Assembly (NCBI GenBank): GCA_022414725.1
Contig: CM039464.1
Span: 14,564,973 to 14,628,972 of the forward strand
Direction of reading: 5' to 3'
DNA: 64,000 nucleotides
Origin: Microglena sp. YARC
Taxonomy: Eukaryota; Chlorophyta; Chlorophyceae; Chlamydomonadales; Chlamydomonadaceae
This document shows positions 34,301-49,300 of this stretch, piece after piece. Numbering within the stretch: position 1 is the stretch's first letter; every line of letters starts with the position of its first letter. Position numbers and translations under genes: made by a program. The notes beneath the pieces were generated by a model. The model was not told the DNA's origin. It ran no database searches and was given only the letters and a program-made list of their open reading frames with translations.

Positions 34301-37300
34301 GTATTTATACATGTAGCAGTCAATATTGATTTACATATGTTTAGTTAAACATGTAGGTGCCAACATTAATTTACAGATGTTTATTTATACATGTAGGTGT
34401 CAACATTTATTTACATATGTTTAGTTATACATGCAGGTGTCAACATTTATTTACATATGTTTAGTTATACATGTAGGTGTCAACATTTATTTACATATGT
34501 TTAGTTATACATGCAGGTGTCAACATTTATTTACATATGATTAGTTATACATGCAGGTTTCAACATTTATTTACATGTTTGTATTTATACATGTAGGTGT
34601 CAACATGTATTTACATATGTTTATTTATACATGTATGTGTCAACATTTATTTACATGTGTTTATTTATACATGTATGTGTCAACATTGATTTACATATGT
34701 TTAGTTATACATGTAGGTTTCAACACTTATTTACATATGTTTAGTTATACATGTATGTGTCAACATTGATTTACATATGTTTAGTTATACATGTAGGTGT
34801 CAACATTTATTTACATATTTGTTTTTATACATGCAGGTGTCAGCATGTATTTATATATTCATATGTATATGCAGATGTAGATGCCTGTGTATGATAATTC
34901 ATATACATAGGTGTCAACGTGTATTTATCTATGCATATGCACATGATTATGTACGTGTATATGCATATGCATGTGGCTGACGGCGAGCAGGCAGATTATT
35001 TATAGTAGGTGTCGACACTTATTTACAAATGTGTTTTTATACTTGAATGTGTCCACGTTCCTTTATCTATGCATATTTTTATGAAGGTGTAGATGCATGT
35101 GTATAATTATTTGTACAAGTAGTTGTCCACATGTATTGATCTATGCATATGCATATGTATATGTATATGTATGTGTATATGCATATGTATGTGCATGTGG
35201 CTGTCAGCAGATCGCCGGTAGAAGATGTCTGGCTGACCGAATAGTTCCGGAGTATGCGGGGTGTACGGGAACCTTCTAGGTGTTCCGATACCTTCCAGGA
35301 AGTTGCGTCACACTCTGCTGTACCACAGATTGTGCTCACCATTCCTTCCAGCTATACTCAGGGTTTACGCATTACTATACCCTTGACAGAGTGTATTTAT
35401 AGCTACGCTCTCTCTGCTGTAATGTCCCATTTCTCTTTCTAGAGTGCCTCCCCAGACTCATTGCCTCTACGACCTTTTCAACACTCCGTTGACAGGTTAT
35501 CGGCCCACCTTGGCGCTGCACCACTGTGCGCGGGATCCGCGGGGACGCGGGGATCCACAATGAGGTCTGGTAGTATCCAGTTTTCTCATATCGAGAGGCT
35601 GACTCGCTTCAATGTCGCCATCTGGCGCACATGGATGCGAGATCTCTTTGACGCTGGCTTTACAAAGCGTCTGTGAGGACTCTTGAGTATGTGGACCCAT
35701 CCAGACGCTCTGGCGCACCTGATCCAGCTGCTCAAGAGCTGACCACGACTGGATTGAGGAGCTGCTTCCTGCAGCATCTCACCGTGCTGCCACGCTGTCG
35801 CGTCCTCCAGGTGGAGGGCAAGGGAAAGCTCTGGCAATCGAGCTGGAGCCGGGGGTAACACTGCTGCTCCTCCCGGACAGCAGGGTTGCCCCCAACCCGG
35901 TGAGTCGGAGGCGTATGCCCTTGATGATGCTGATGCGAATAGGTCGAAAGCTTCTCTGGTGACTGTGACTTAGATTTTACGCGACCCTGCCGGACTTGCG
36001 TTGCCCCTGATTCGCCCCTGATTCTCGAAGATTCGGATGTAGATCTTTTGATCCAGGAACTAGCTAGTGTTGGGGATTACATCTCCGAGTATGATGCTTT
36101 GTCCCGTATGACTTTAGTTGCAGTTCATGAGTGCTTTGCTCCTTTGCGTGCGCATAACTTGATGGTGAAAGCTACCGAGCTCATGTACCACGAGGTAGTC
36201 ATTAGGATCATCTTTAACACGGGATCGTCTATTGACCACGCTTCGCATCCTCCATTCAAATGCTATAACTCCTCACCCGTTTACATGTATGCATGTACCC
36301 CCTCCCACATCTGGTGGACGCGGCCGCGATGGCTGAGGAAGAGGAGCTGGATGTAATAGCGACCGCGGTGGTCGAGGTGGAGGTTTCCTGGAGCAGGTCG
36401 GGCAGCACTCACGTGCACCTACTACGGGAAGGCCGACCACCTCGCTGCCACGTTTCTACTACGTCCCAACTCTGGCGCCCCTGCGCCGCTTCTCCCTCTC
36501 CTCCTACTCCTTGCACTCCAGAAGAATAGCTTGTATGCAGCTGGTGCATAACCGAGGTCTTCTAGGAACTACGTGCTCTCCTTCGCTTTCTACTAAGCCA
36601 AGCTAAGTCTTGTTTGGTAGATTCGCAATGGCATATGATACGTGCTTGAGAAAGGAGAGGACTACACGAGTTTTGTAGTGACCTGATTAGAAGAATAAAT
36701 TATCTTAAGAGGCGGTACCCCTCTTGGAATTATTCTTTGGTGTTACCTAGATGTGTCTTTACTTCGTCTTGTTGTTTTCAACATGCTATGTCACACTAAG
36801 TAGTGCATGGCAAAGGCGGAGTAAGCTAGGCCCGAGGTCTGAAGAGGGGCGGTTCTTGGGGCTATAGTGATGTGAGCAAGGGTTAGAATGTTTGGGTACC
36901 GGCAATGCGCCAGGTGGTAGTTTCGCGTGACTGCGTTTACTATGAGGAATTTGTACAAACTCCTGCGCCTGGGCACTCGGTATATGAAGGGAGTCCTTTG
37001 ATAGGTGGAGCAGACACTGCTGTCAACAGTGATTCTGACTTAGACGAGGACGACGCCCTACAGGTATCCCCTCCCCTGGTAGTTGTAGATAGGCCAGGTA
37101 GTAAACATGGTCCTCAGGACCAGACCTGGTGCTATCGTGCTTATCGTAGTGAGGTAGAGGAGCTTGGTACTGTGTAAATGCCGTACACAATTCATTCAGC
37201 GCGAAGGTCCGACGCTAGTAGTTCCCCGCGCCTCCATTCCGGTAGCTTAGCGGGTGTTGGTGGTTCTAGGGCTGACTTTACAGTGCTTGATAATCCGCTG

Positions 37301-40300
37301 TTCGAATCGGATGTAGTTCAGCCTCTAGCCGGCCCACTACCTATCATGCCTTCATCTTTAGACTCTGATGAGCTAGGTGCTGTAGCAAAACGAATGGGTG
37401 GGTACGGGGAGGCCAGGTCTATAGAACCTGTGCAGTCTGTTGAAAGTTTCAGCACGGGTAGGGATGCTTCGGGCTGGGACAGCCTGCCGGAGTGTTGCCT
37501 GCCGGGGCCCCTGTACAGCAAATGTACTGGGGGCTCCTGGGGGAAAGCGATTTTAGCTTGTCTCCGAATTTGTCTGGAGCGTTGACAATCTCCTGCTCCT
37601 TCTTCGCCGCTTTGTTCGGCTGTTTATGACCATCTCCCCTTAGCACCTCCTGCGGCTTTAGGCCTCCGCAGGAGTGCTTGGATAGCCGCTCAAGGTGGAG
37701 ACGTCTCTATTCCTTATTCTTCCTCTTCTGATTTTCTTGCTGGTTTGTTTGCCAAGCTCTCTTTCTTCGTTCTCTTTCGGTTCCGTTACGGGTTTTCTGT
37801 CCGTGCTACCTTGTTGAAGTTCATGTTGCCCGTTTCACTATTAAAGCGGATGCATGCGGACTGGTAGCGTTGGCGTGTTGCATGCGGGCAGGTAGAGTTC
37901 TTGCACAGCAGTTCCAAACTGTTGCAACTTAGTTTGCTTCCTGCGACCGGCGATTCCCTTTGCTCTTGATCTGCCTCTTGCCTTAGACTTAATTGTCGAC
38001 TGCGAGACTGCCTAGTCGATCTGCTTAGGTTTGCTCGGTTGGCTTGTTCTTACTTACTGCGATTTTGTTGCTGCTGCTGAGAGCTCTTGACTGGATAGAC
38101 TTGCTCATGTTCTGGATTGGTTGGATGCATACGCCAGCATGCATGGTTGAAAGGCAAGTTGGATTGCATGTTAAATTTGCATGGTGGATGTATGGTTGAA
38201 TGCTTGTTTGCGCAACCTTCACACAACAACCTTAGCACAGCCATGTTGAAATGCATGGTTGGGATACGCAGTTGAAATGCATTGTTGTGTGAACTCATGA
38301 TGATGTAGTGTGGTTCCTTGGCTGTGTTGTTTGTGACTGTCTTGGTTGATGGAGGTCTCATGGTTGGTTGCATGAGTTGTGTATTTGTTGAGGGCTACAA
38401 CCTCATGTACACACCTACAACCTCGAATTGTGTGAATTATAATTGTCTCTCGTCTTTGGACATGTTTGGCTTGTATAACACACAAGTTCTTACCGGCTTC
38501 ACTTGTCGATGCTCTTGATGTTCCTCAAGTAAGGTGTATCTGAGTTCCAGGTGTCAAGCCCTTACTTCTAAGATGGGACTATCAAGACAGGTGGAGAAAA
38601 TCAAGTGTCGCTGATGCGTTACAAGTTTCTGATGTGCTTGTACATGTGTTCCAGTGAGTGCATGTGAGTGTGAGGTTTCATTCAGGTGCGATACCCACCT
38701 GATAAAGATTATTTGTGGAATATGTTCCTTCTTGGTTGTTGGTTGTACATGTGTTAGATGTACTAGTGTTGGTTGTAGAGCCGTTCAAGGCATTTTCATC
38801 TCAAGTGATTTTTTGGGGATGGTTGCAGCCTGGGTGATAGACTGATGTTATGATGACCTTTTCTCATAATTCAATTCACATAATCACACTCATTGAAGTT
38901 GTGTTCAGTGAATTAGGTGGAGATTTGGTTAAACATAAATTTGGATTTGATATACTAGGCTGTCCCAACCTGACTGTCACATGGGAGTCACCCATGAGTA
39001 GGTGCATGTCTGGTTTTGCGTCGCAGCGGTACTTGCATGTATTTGCAGCAGCTGGATGCACCCCACTGGAGGCACTAGCGCTCGTGTCACCAACTTTGTG
39101 TGAGATGTGCACCATTTTCAGTGAAGAAGTATCTGCAAGCTCAACTCTTCTACTGGAGTAACTGCATGGTAATGTGCTGCTCACCTTTAGTGCTGCTCAT
39201 ACATTCCTTAACTTGGACGTGACGGCTCATGTCGTGTATGTTGAAGTTAAATAGTTAGAGCTGTTTTATTGTGCTTAGTTTGTTACCTTAGAAGGTAAAA
39301 GCAAATGTGTTATGTCAGACAGTTCAAGGCATGCATTGATCTTATTGATCTTGTATGATGCTTATACTCTCTCTTGTTTGAAAGTATACGCTCAAGTGAT
39401 TGCACATTATTGTGAAATCATTATACCATGACTGTACTAAGGGCTTCTATAGTCTGATCTGAGTTTTGCTTTGGCTTTACTGTCACTTTTTGTGCTGTAT
39501 GTGTTGAAAGGAGTGTTACATCTCTGAATGTCTCACATCTCAGTGTTCCCATGCTTGTTGCTATTGGTGAAGCATGTGCGCTGTGCCTATGCCCATTGTC
39601 TCTCATTGTGGACATACGTTTGATACCGCTGTCTTGAGTGATGTTACTTGGGTAAGTGCAAACATACGAGACGCTTTTAGTCTAGAGTGGTTGCACTTCT
39701 GGAAATTGTTTTTGTCTGCAAAGAAGTGATGTGGTTTCAGCCACTTAAGGTTGACCTAGATTGACAAGCACAATGTAGTGTGCCGGTTAAGGTACACTTT
39801 CTTCGGTAGAGAACTACAAGCTGGAGCCTAACGCTATGCATATTGGTAATATACACCATTATGTGAAGTGTTGGTATGTGATAAAAGTGACGTGCTTGCC
39901 TGCTTGGTGTATGTTGGGAGAGTGAAGGTGGTGTACATCAACATCAAGGAGGACACGGCTACTCCCTTTACCAAGGGATTGGCTCCAGGACCTTTATGGG
40001 ACCATGTCAAGATGCATGGTAGGGTGACCTACAAGGTTGTCCTATTTTATGAACACTGGCTACTTTGGTTTGGTTAGAGTCATGCTTTGGTTTGCTTTGC
40101 GCTTTCTTAGTAGTGTCTTATATCTTTCCTTGGTCAATTCTTAAGTGGTCATTGGTTTCGGTGGAAGGTGGAGATTTACTCAGACCACCCTTATAGCAAT
40201 TTTATGGTTTTCTGACACTTGGTTCCATAGGCAGATGGTTAATTACGTGGAGTTTATCATATATCAGCTATTTCTTTCTGCTTCACTTTGTTGAATTCAC

Positions 40301-43300
40301 TAGCCACCTCTAGATGATTAGTGAATTAGGTGGAGATTGGTAGTTAGTTTCTAGTTCAGTTTCACTTTGAATTTTTCAGTGAAATACTGGGTATTTTGCA
40401 GTTGTACTTTCAGATGTACTTGCGGTAGTACTTGCAGATTGTACCTCCATACACCTATACTCTTCCAGGTGTATGTCAGTAGGTTCATTCCACTTAGTTA
40501 GTGACGTAGCTGGGGATTTATGATAATTAACTTTCATAAATCTTCTTACATAAATCATTGAGTAAGAAACCAGTTACACATGGTTTTTTCATCCCAGCCT
40601 AGTCATGGATGCTATGCTAAGAGTAGTATCTAAGGTGAAGGATTTTTTCCCATCAGTTTTATTTCAGTGGATGAAATTTACAGTGACTTATACATAAGTT
40701 TTATGCTTATCAGACATTTCGATATGATCGTGGGTGACTTATTCTTCATACCATCTTCTACATAAATGTCAGAAGTGATATGAATAAACTAGCTTCTATG
40801 TTTATATTAAATGTCCGGTTGCTTAGTACTATTAGTATTAACTTGAAGGTTGGATTATATTATGTGCTGTCCTCACATAATATTTTACTTTCCCCTTATT
40901 ACTTTCAGCGGTAAGAATTTTACAGCTCCGCAAAAACTGCAGCCACATAGATATATAGACATCCTTGGATCAAGGATGTGGCTATGAACAGAGTTGTAGT
41001 AGTCGTTGGATTATGGATATTCTTAGACCTGCTATAAGCTTTATTTCTATGAGCTTATTTATATTATTTTATATTTCAAACTTTTCAGTCAGCTGCTACA
41101 TAGGTGGAGTGTCAGCAGATCGCCGGTAGAAGATGTCTGGCTGACCGAATAGTTCCGGAGTATGCGGGGTGTACGGGAACCTTCTAGGTGTTCCGATACC
41201 TTCCAGGAAGTTGCGTCACACTCTGCTGTACCACAGATTGTGCTCACCATTCCTTCCAGCTATACTCAGGGTTTACGCATTACTATACCCTTGACAGAGT
41301 GTATTTATAGCTACGCTCTCTCTGCTGTAATGTCCCATTTCTCTTTCTAGAGTGCCTCCCCAGACTCATTGCCTCTACGACCTTTTCAACACTCCGTTGA
41401 CAGTGGCTGATGATGTTGAGCAGGCAGATTATTTCTACATCTACGTCAGTGTTTTTTATTTCAGATTTCTGTAGTCCAGGTTGAGTAGCTACATGGGCTA
41501 CTCAACCCTGATTTCAGGATAGTTGCGTAGCCATTGCATGGCGGAGTGCGAAGCGCGGAGCCTGGTGGGGTCGGGTGGCAGCGCGTCCCGATATCGGGGG
41601 GGGGGGGCGGGGGGCGTAGCATTCTACGGAATGGCGACGGAATGGCGACGCGTTGTCGAAAAATGAAACACTGATCTACGTGTCCACGTTATTTGATGTA
41701 TGCATTTGAATTTGCATATGTATGTGTATATGCATATATATATGTATGTGTACATGCATATGTATGTGCATGTGGCTGATGATGTTGAGCAGGCAGATTA
41801 TTTATACATCTACGTGTCCACGTTATTTGATCTATGCATTTGAATTTGTATATGTATGTGTATATGCATATGTATATGTATGTATATATGCATATGTATA
41901 TGTATGTGTACATGTACATGTATATGCATGTGGCTAATGGCAAGCAGGCAGATTATTTATACCTACGTGTCCACGTTATTTGATCTGTGCATTTGTATAT
42001 GTATGTGTATGTGTATATGCATATGTATATGTATGTGTACATGCATATGTATATGCATGTGGCTAACGGCAAGCAGGCAGATTATTTCTACATGTAGGTG
42101 TCAACATCGATTGATCTATGCATACGCATATGTATGTGCAGATTCATTTTTATGTGTACATGCATATGTATATGCATGTAAAGTATAGCCGGTTAAGGCG
42201 TAGCTAAATAGGCTAAATAGAATTTGCCAACTTCAATATTGGGAATGTATGAATGTATGAATGTATGAATGTATGCAAATCAAGCTCTGGTGTACTGAAC
42301 CCCAACCAATTTTCAAATGAAGGAGGACCGGAGTTTGTGCTATGCAGATGATTTAACTTCAATTCAAAAGACACTAATTGTTGCCATTCAAAGCACATTG
42401 ATGAGGTTGTTAGTTATCAACCACTTTGAATGGCAAAGTGGTTGAAAGTGGTTGATAACATTGATGAGGTTGTTAGTTATCAACCACTTTGAATGGCAAA
42501 GTGGTTGAAAGTGGTTGATAACATTGATGAGGTTGTTAGTTATCAACCACTTTGAATGGCAAAGTGGTTGAAAGTGGTTGATAACATTGATGAGGTTGTT
42601 AGTTATCTTCATCATATCAACTCTTCAACATTATCAGCTTGGATAACACTCCGGAGAGTGGACTTTGTGTGTGCAGCACGCCAATCTATAAATGCGGAGA
42701 CGAGAATAAGTTACAAGCACAGGAGACCCATTAAGGGGCACCAGTGGAGGAAAGGGGGCGGTAGCCTGGAACCTGATCAGGGTACAGGCTAGACAGCGCG
42801 TGTTAGAAGAACCGATGACGCAGTCAACAGGAAGCTGACATAGTACTGTCAGGACCGATAGTTCTAAAGGAGTACACAAGGAGTCACCAAGACATAAAAC
42901 AAGCGAGAGCACCGCTATTCATGCTGATACTCCACCTATGACGCAGGTGACATACAATACTAGTACTCCACCTATGGCACTGGGACATAGAACCATAAAC
43001 TGGTAGCAAACAAAAATTATTAAGGAACGGCGGAAAAACAGGAAACCAGAAGAAAGCCTTGTCTAAAATAAAAGGATGAGAAAGGATGAACCAAAAACCA
43101 CTGCAGTACTCCGAAAATGTAGCAGCAAAAAACTTGGGTCATACCGAGCTGAGCTGAGACCAAAATGGAAATGTAACCATCCATGGTAAGCGCAAAAATA
43201 CTTTTCATCCAGAATAGTAGGCACCAAACCAGAAAATCACAGGGAGGCCAAACAGAAATCAATCCTAATACCAAAGGAAGGGGAACAACGGTGACTGAAA

Positions 43301-46300
43301 GAACAGAGAACTTAACCTAAAGAGAAGACTGAAAAAACGTATATCAAAGTTGGGGAACAACGGTATAGAAAACCCGATCCGGGAATAGGAACCTAACGCC
43401 AATCAATGATAACCAAAGAGACGGATTGAAATATCGTGTGAGAGCAGCACACGAGAGAATCAAAACCTAAAGGACGCAGACAAGAGGACACTAAAGACTA
43501 CGATGGAAAAAAAAAAAGTCGATGGAAAAATCCACTACCTTAAAAACTATTCTTAGCATAGAATTCATGACTAGGTTGGGATGAAAAAAACATGATGAAC
43601 TGGTTTCTTACTCAAAGATGGAAGTAAGAAGATTTATGAAAGTTAATTATCATAAATCCCCAGTTACGGCACTAACTAAAACATTCTAGGAGGTGGGTAT
43701 CGCACCGCAAAGAACGCATGCACTCAAGACAAACCAAGCTCCTAACTAAAGCAAACCAAACTTGCAGCAACTGAAAAAATCCAAAGGATGCGAAGTTAAA
43801 ATTTTCAAGAAACTTGTAACCAACAAAGGAAACACAGTTCAATGAACAATAGAAGGGTAGATGTACAACCATAGTACATAAAACCTATTGTCCACCTGAA
43901 AAATAGTAAACGCATAAAAAGGACTTCAAAGAATTTACTGCAAAGGATGGACTGAAAGGGCGCTTGAAATGCACTCGGAAAACAAGAAAGAGGCGAGCGG
44001 CGGTACATCTGCAAGTACAACTGCAAGATTACCCAGCCCACCAATTCACAGTAAAATCCGAAGGGAAACAACTACTACACTCCACAAAAAGTTCCAATCA
44101 CATGAGGGGCTGGTGATCTAAAAACAGTGTGGAGTAAAAAGAAATAGCTAATCTATGATGAGCTCCACCGAACGAACCATCTGCCTATGGAACTAAGAGA
44201 CAGAAACCATCAAGACGCTATAACGGTGGTCTGAATTAAGTACCACCTTCCACCAAAACCAAGAAAGACAGCTGAAAGGAAGCTGCCTAAACAAAGCGTC
44301 GTAACGCTCCACCAATCTAGACTACCCTATAAGTCAGTCTAGGAGGTGCTGAGGAATAGGCACTCATACATAGGGCCATGTTAACCTACGTATGAGAACC
44401 AGCAGCACCTAAAACAATGAATCCTGGGTTGACTGTAACACCCCAGCCATACGCAGTATCAAGCTAGACCAGTGTTCAAGATCATCACTTACCCATTCGG
44501 CAACGGCTACATCATCACATGGGCTTGACCCGAATAATCCACCAGGGATGACAGGAGGCGTCGGAATTATCGACACCCGCGAGCCATCCGAGGTGGTCGG
44601 AGGGTTGGCGACTATTAGTCAATGGACCTGATCCAGGTACCACTATGATCGAAGGCTGTCTAAATCCTAAAGCTTCACCGCTAAAACGTGGCACAGAGGA
44701 GGGCCTGGCGACCCCCTGAGATTCGGCTAAGATTATAGTTGGATATCCAACTCCCACCCGCCCTAAAACTTCACACATAATACAGCAAGATCAGGCCCTG
44801 GTCTAGAATGCAACAATGATACATCCAGCCAGGCCAGCCAACAACAATTGGGGTTGTTAAAGGGCGTAGGGGATTACCGGTAACACATAACATATCACCG
44901 TTTGATTACAGGAGGGATGCAAGCGGGCACGGGGACCCATACTAAAGGGAGAACCCAGGAAGACAGTTTAGAACTGAACTGGAGATAGAGAGTACATCAC
45001 TACTCACGACTAACTGGCGCAACATTGGAAACCCAAATATAATAACCCTTACTCAGGTGCAACCCCAAAGAAAAGCTCCGAAGGAGTCTTGTCTCCCTAG
45101 ATGAACACGCGATTGCAAAGATAACACACTAGCACCATGCTGAGCAGTGTCATCATCAACAACTCATGCATGCCCCAACTAATCGAGATCAACCATGCCT
45201 CTATACCACTTAACTAAAAATTCCTAAGCCCTATCAGAACTCAAACACTTGAACCCAAACTTACGTAGCTAAGGCATACACCTAAGGGGGGAACCAGGGG
45301 CACGGGAAGACAAAGTAGTAACATCTGTCGAACCACGGAACGCACCCAGGGGTCACAAGGAGCCTAAGAGAGAAAAATATCCACCAAGATATCATGCCAA
45401 AGATCCTCCACGGCCGCTGGACTAGGGCCAGGACGGCGTCCACTGCGGCCTGTAGCATGGGCGAAGTCCGGCGCTGCGAGACCTGGGATCACAGAAGGTG
45501 GGGAAGCGTTAGGTCGACGTCGAGATTTGAGGTATGGGAAAAAATGAGACGAGAATGACAGTGCAGCAAGTCGCACCTGGTGCAGAAAATCGCACCAATG
45601 GCAGAAAATCGCAAATCGCAAGGGCAGAATTCGAACATTTATCGCTAGGATGCGAAGAGCAGAGCCGAGGCATGTAAAGGTCCTAATATCCCGCCGTCGA
45701 TGATCAGTCAATCCCAAGTCCCCCCCTCTATCGCTCGACTCACCCGGTTGGGGGGTAGAGGAGCAGCACCCGTAGTGGTGCTGACCATACCCCCCTGCTT
45801 CCTACCACCTCCAGAATCTCCAGGTCCAGACGCGTAGGTCGTCCTCCTCTGGCGAACCCTACGGCAGTGCCGGCGATCCCGCCAGTTTGATCGAAAAAAT
45901 TCTCCAGACGGTAGCACAGGAGCCACTAGAGCGCAAGCTCATGCCAGTAGCCGACCGTCGGCTGGGCAGAGCAAAGGGGGCAAAGACGACGTAGACATCA
46001 GCAGGGAGCTTGGTCGGCTTGGCAACCTCCGGTATGCAGGCAGAGCCTCAAACACCGGAGAAAGGTTAGCGACGTCAAGGACGCGAGCAGACGAAGACGG
46101 GGTATCTCCACCGATGTCCAGGCTAGTCGCCGACTTGAGTCTGCACGTCACAGTCATCTACGACAGACGGGAGGAGGCGACAGACGGCAGGGGAGGAAAA
46201 GGAAGAGAAGATGGAGGAATGACCGGGGGGTTACTTCCACGATGGCGGAAGGACTCTCATGACCGCTAGCAGAGGCAGCTGGTGCACAAACGTCTAGCCA

Positions 46301-49300
46301 ATCATCAAGAGGAGCCGTTCCTCGATTGGTCGCAGCCATCGCTGAGAATGATACTGCGCATCCCGCGCGTCCAGGAAAGACCATCCATGTCATGGAGTTT
46401 CTCAAAATGGCGGGAGGTCCTCGCGGAAGTTGCATCGCAAAGCAGTGGTAGTAAATGAAGGGCCGTATAACCTATCAGCTTGGATAACACTCCGGAGAGT
46501 GGACTTTGTGTGTGCAGCACGCCAATCTATAAATGCGGAGACGAGAATGAGTTACAAGCACAGGAGACCCATTAAGGGGCACCAGTGGAGGAAAGGGGGC
46601 GGTAGCCTAGAACCTGATCAGGGTACAGGCTAGACAGCGCGTGTTAGAAGAACCGATGACGCAGTCAACAGGAAGCTGACATAGTACTGTCAGGACCGAT
46701 AGTTCTAAGGGAGTACACAAGGAGTCACCAAGACATAAAACAAGCGAGAGCACCGCTATTCATGCTGATAAACATTTAGCATGTTCTGAACTTGTTCAAA
46801 TGCATCATATGGCGTCAAAATCCATACAACTGTCTCTAATTATCACACACACATACCGATCCCCCCCACACACCCCCACCCTCGGGAACCACATCATCCA
46901 CTAATTACTCCTACCTGTTCAAGGATCACTAAACATAACATCTCTGCCAACATCCCTGTGCAAGTGCAAAACCCAAGCAATGTCATGCTGCAGCTTGAAG
47001 CAATCCACTGTACCAAATGTGAATCACAACACCTAAATCACAAAACATATCGTCTCTGCTGGCATCCCAGTGCAAGTTCAAAACCCAAGCAATGGCATGC
47101 TGCAGCTTGATTCCATCCACAACATCAAATTTTAATCAACACATGTAAATTGCTTAACATAACATCTCTGCAGCATACTGTTGCTTGGATTCCAAGCAAC
47201 AGTATGCTGCAGCTTGAAGCCATCCACTACATCAAATGTGACTCACGGCATGTGTATCACAAAACTTAACATCTCTGTCTGCATCCCTGTTCAAGTGCAA
47301 AACCCAAGCAATGGCATGCTGCAGCTTGAGGCCATCCACAACATTAGATGTAAATCACAACATGTAAATCACGCAAACATATCGTCTCTGCCTGCATCCC
47401 AGTGCAAGTTCAAAACCCAAGCAATGGCATGCTGCTGCTTGATTCCATCCACTGTATCAAATGTGAATCACAACATGTAAATCACAAAATATATCGTCCC
47501 TGCCTGCATCCCTGTGCAAGTTCAACTTCCTTCTACCTGTTCATGGATCATTAAACATAACATCTCTTCCAACAGCCCTGTGCAAGTGTAGAACCCAAGC
47601 AATGGCATGCTGCATCTTGAGGCCATCCACTGTACCAAATGTAAATCACAGCATGTGAATCACAAAACATATCGTCTCTGCCTGCATCCCTGTGCAAGTT
47701 CAACTTCCTTCTACCTGTTCAAGGATCACTAAACATAACATCTCTGCAAACAGCCCTGAGCAAGTGTAAAACCTGAGCAATTGCATGCTGCAGCTTGAGG
47801 CCATCCAGTGTACCAAATGTGAATCACAGCATGTGAATCACAAAACATATCGTCTCTGCCTGCATCCCTGTGCAAGTTCAACTTCCTTCTACCTGTTCAA
47901 GGATCACTAAACATAACATCTCTGCAAACAGCCCTGAGCAAGTGTAAAACCTGAGCAATTGCATGCTGCAGCTTCAGGCCAACCACTGTATCAATTGTGA
48001 ATCACCACATGTCAATCACAAAACATATAACGTCTCTGCCTATAGACCTATGAGGTGCAAAACCCAAGCAATAGCGTGCGACTGCTTGAAGCCATCCAAT
48101 ACATCAGATATGAATCACATGTAAATCAGAAAACATAACATCTCTGTCTGCAATCCTGTTCAAGTGTAAACCCCAAGCAATGGCATGCTGCAGCTTGAAT
48201 CCATCCACAACATCAGATGTGAATCACCACATGTAAATTGCTAAACATAACATCTCTGTCTGCATCCCTGTGCAAGTGCAAAACGTGAATCACCACAAGT
48301 AAATCACAAAACATATTGTCTATGCCTACAGACCTATGAAGGTGCAAAACCCAAGCGATAGCATGCTGCTGCTTGAAGCCATCCAATACATCAAATGTGA
48401 ATCACAACATGCAAATCACATAACACATTGTCTATGCCAACAGACCTATGAAGGTGCACAACTCAAGTAATGTTTTGATGCAGCCTGAAGCCATCCATCA
48501 CATCAAATGTGAATCACAACATGTAAATCAGAAAACATATTGTCTCTACCCACAGACCTATGAAGGCGCAAAACCCAAGCGATAGCATGCTGCAGCTTGA
48601 ATCCATCCACAACATCAGATGTGAATCACCACATGTAAATTGCCAAACATAACATCTCTGCCTGCATCCCTGTGCAAGTGCAAAACGTGAATCACCACAA
48701 GTAAATCACAAAACATGTTGTCTATGCCTACAGACCTATGAAGGTGCAAAACCCAAGCGATAGCATGCTGCTGCTTGAAGCCATCCAATACATCAAATGT
48801 GAATTCCAACATGCAAATCACATAACACATTGTCTCTGCCAACAGACCTATGAAGGTGCACAAAAGGAATGTTTTGATGCAGCCTGAAGCCATCCATCAC
48901 ATCAAATGTGAATCACAACATGTAAATCAGAAAACATATTGTCTCTACCCACAGACCTATGAAGGTGCAAAACCCAAGCGATAGCATGCTGCAGCTTGAA
49001 TCCATCCACTACATCAAATGTGAATCACCACATGTGTATCACAAAACATAACATCTCTGCCTGCATTCCTGTTCAAGTGCAAAACTTAAGTAATGTTTTG
49101 ATGCAGCCTGAAGCCATCTTTCATATCAAATATGAATCACAGCATGTAAATCACAAAACAGATTGTCTCTGCCTGCATTCCTGTTCAAGTGCAAAACTTA
49201 AGTAATGTTTTGATGCAGCCTGAAGCCATCCATCACATCAAATACGAATCACAACATGTAAATCAGAAAACATATTGTCTATGCCTACAGACCTATGAAG

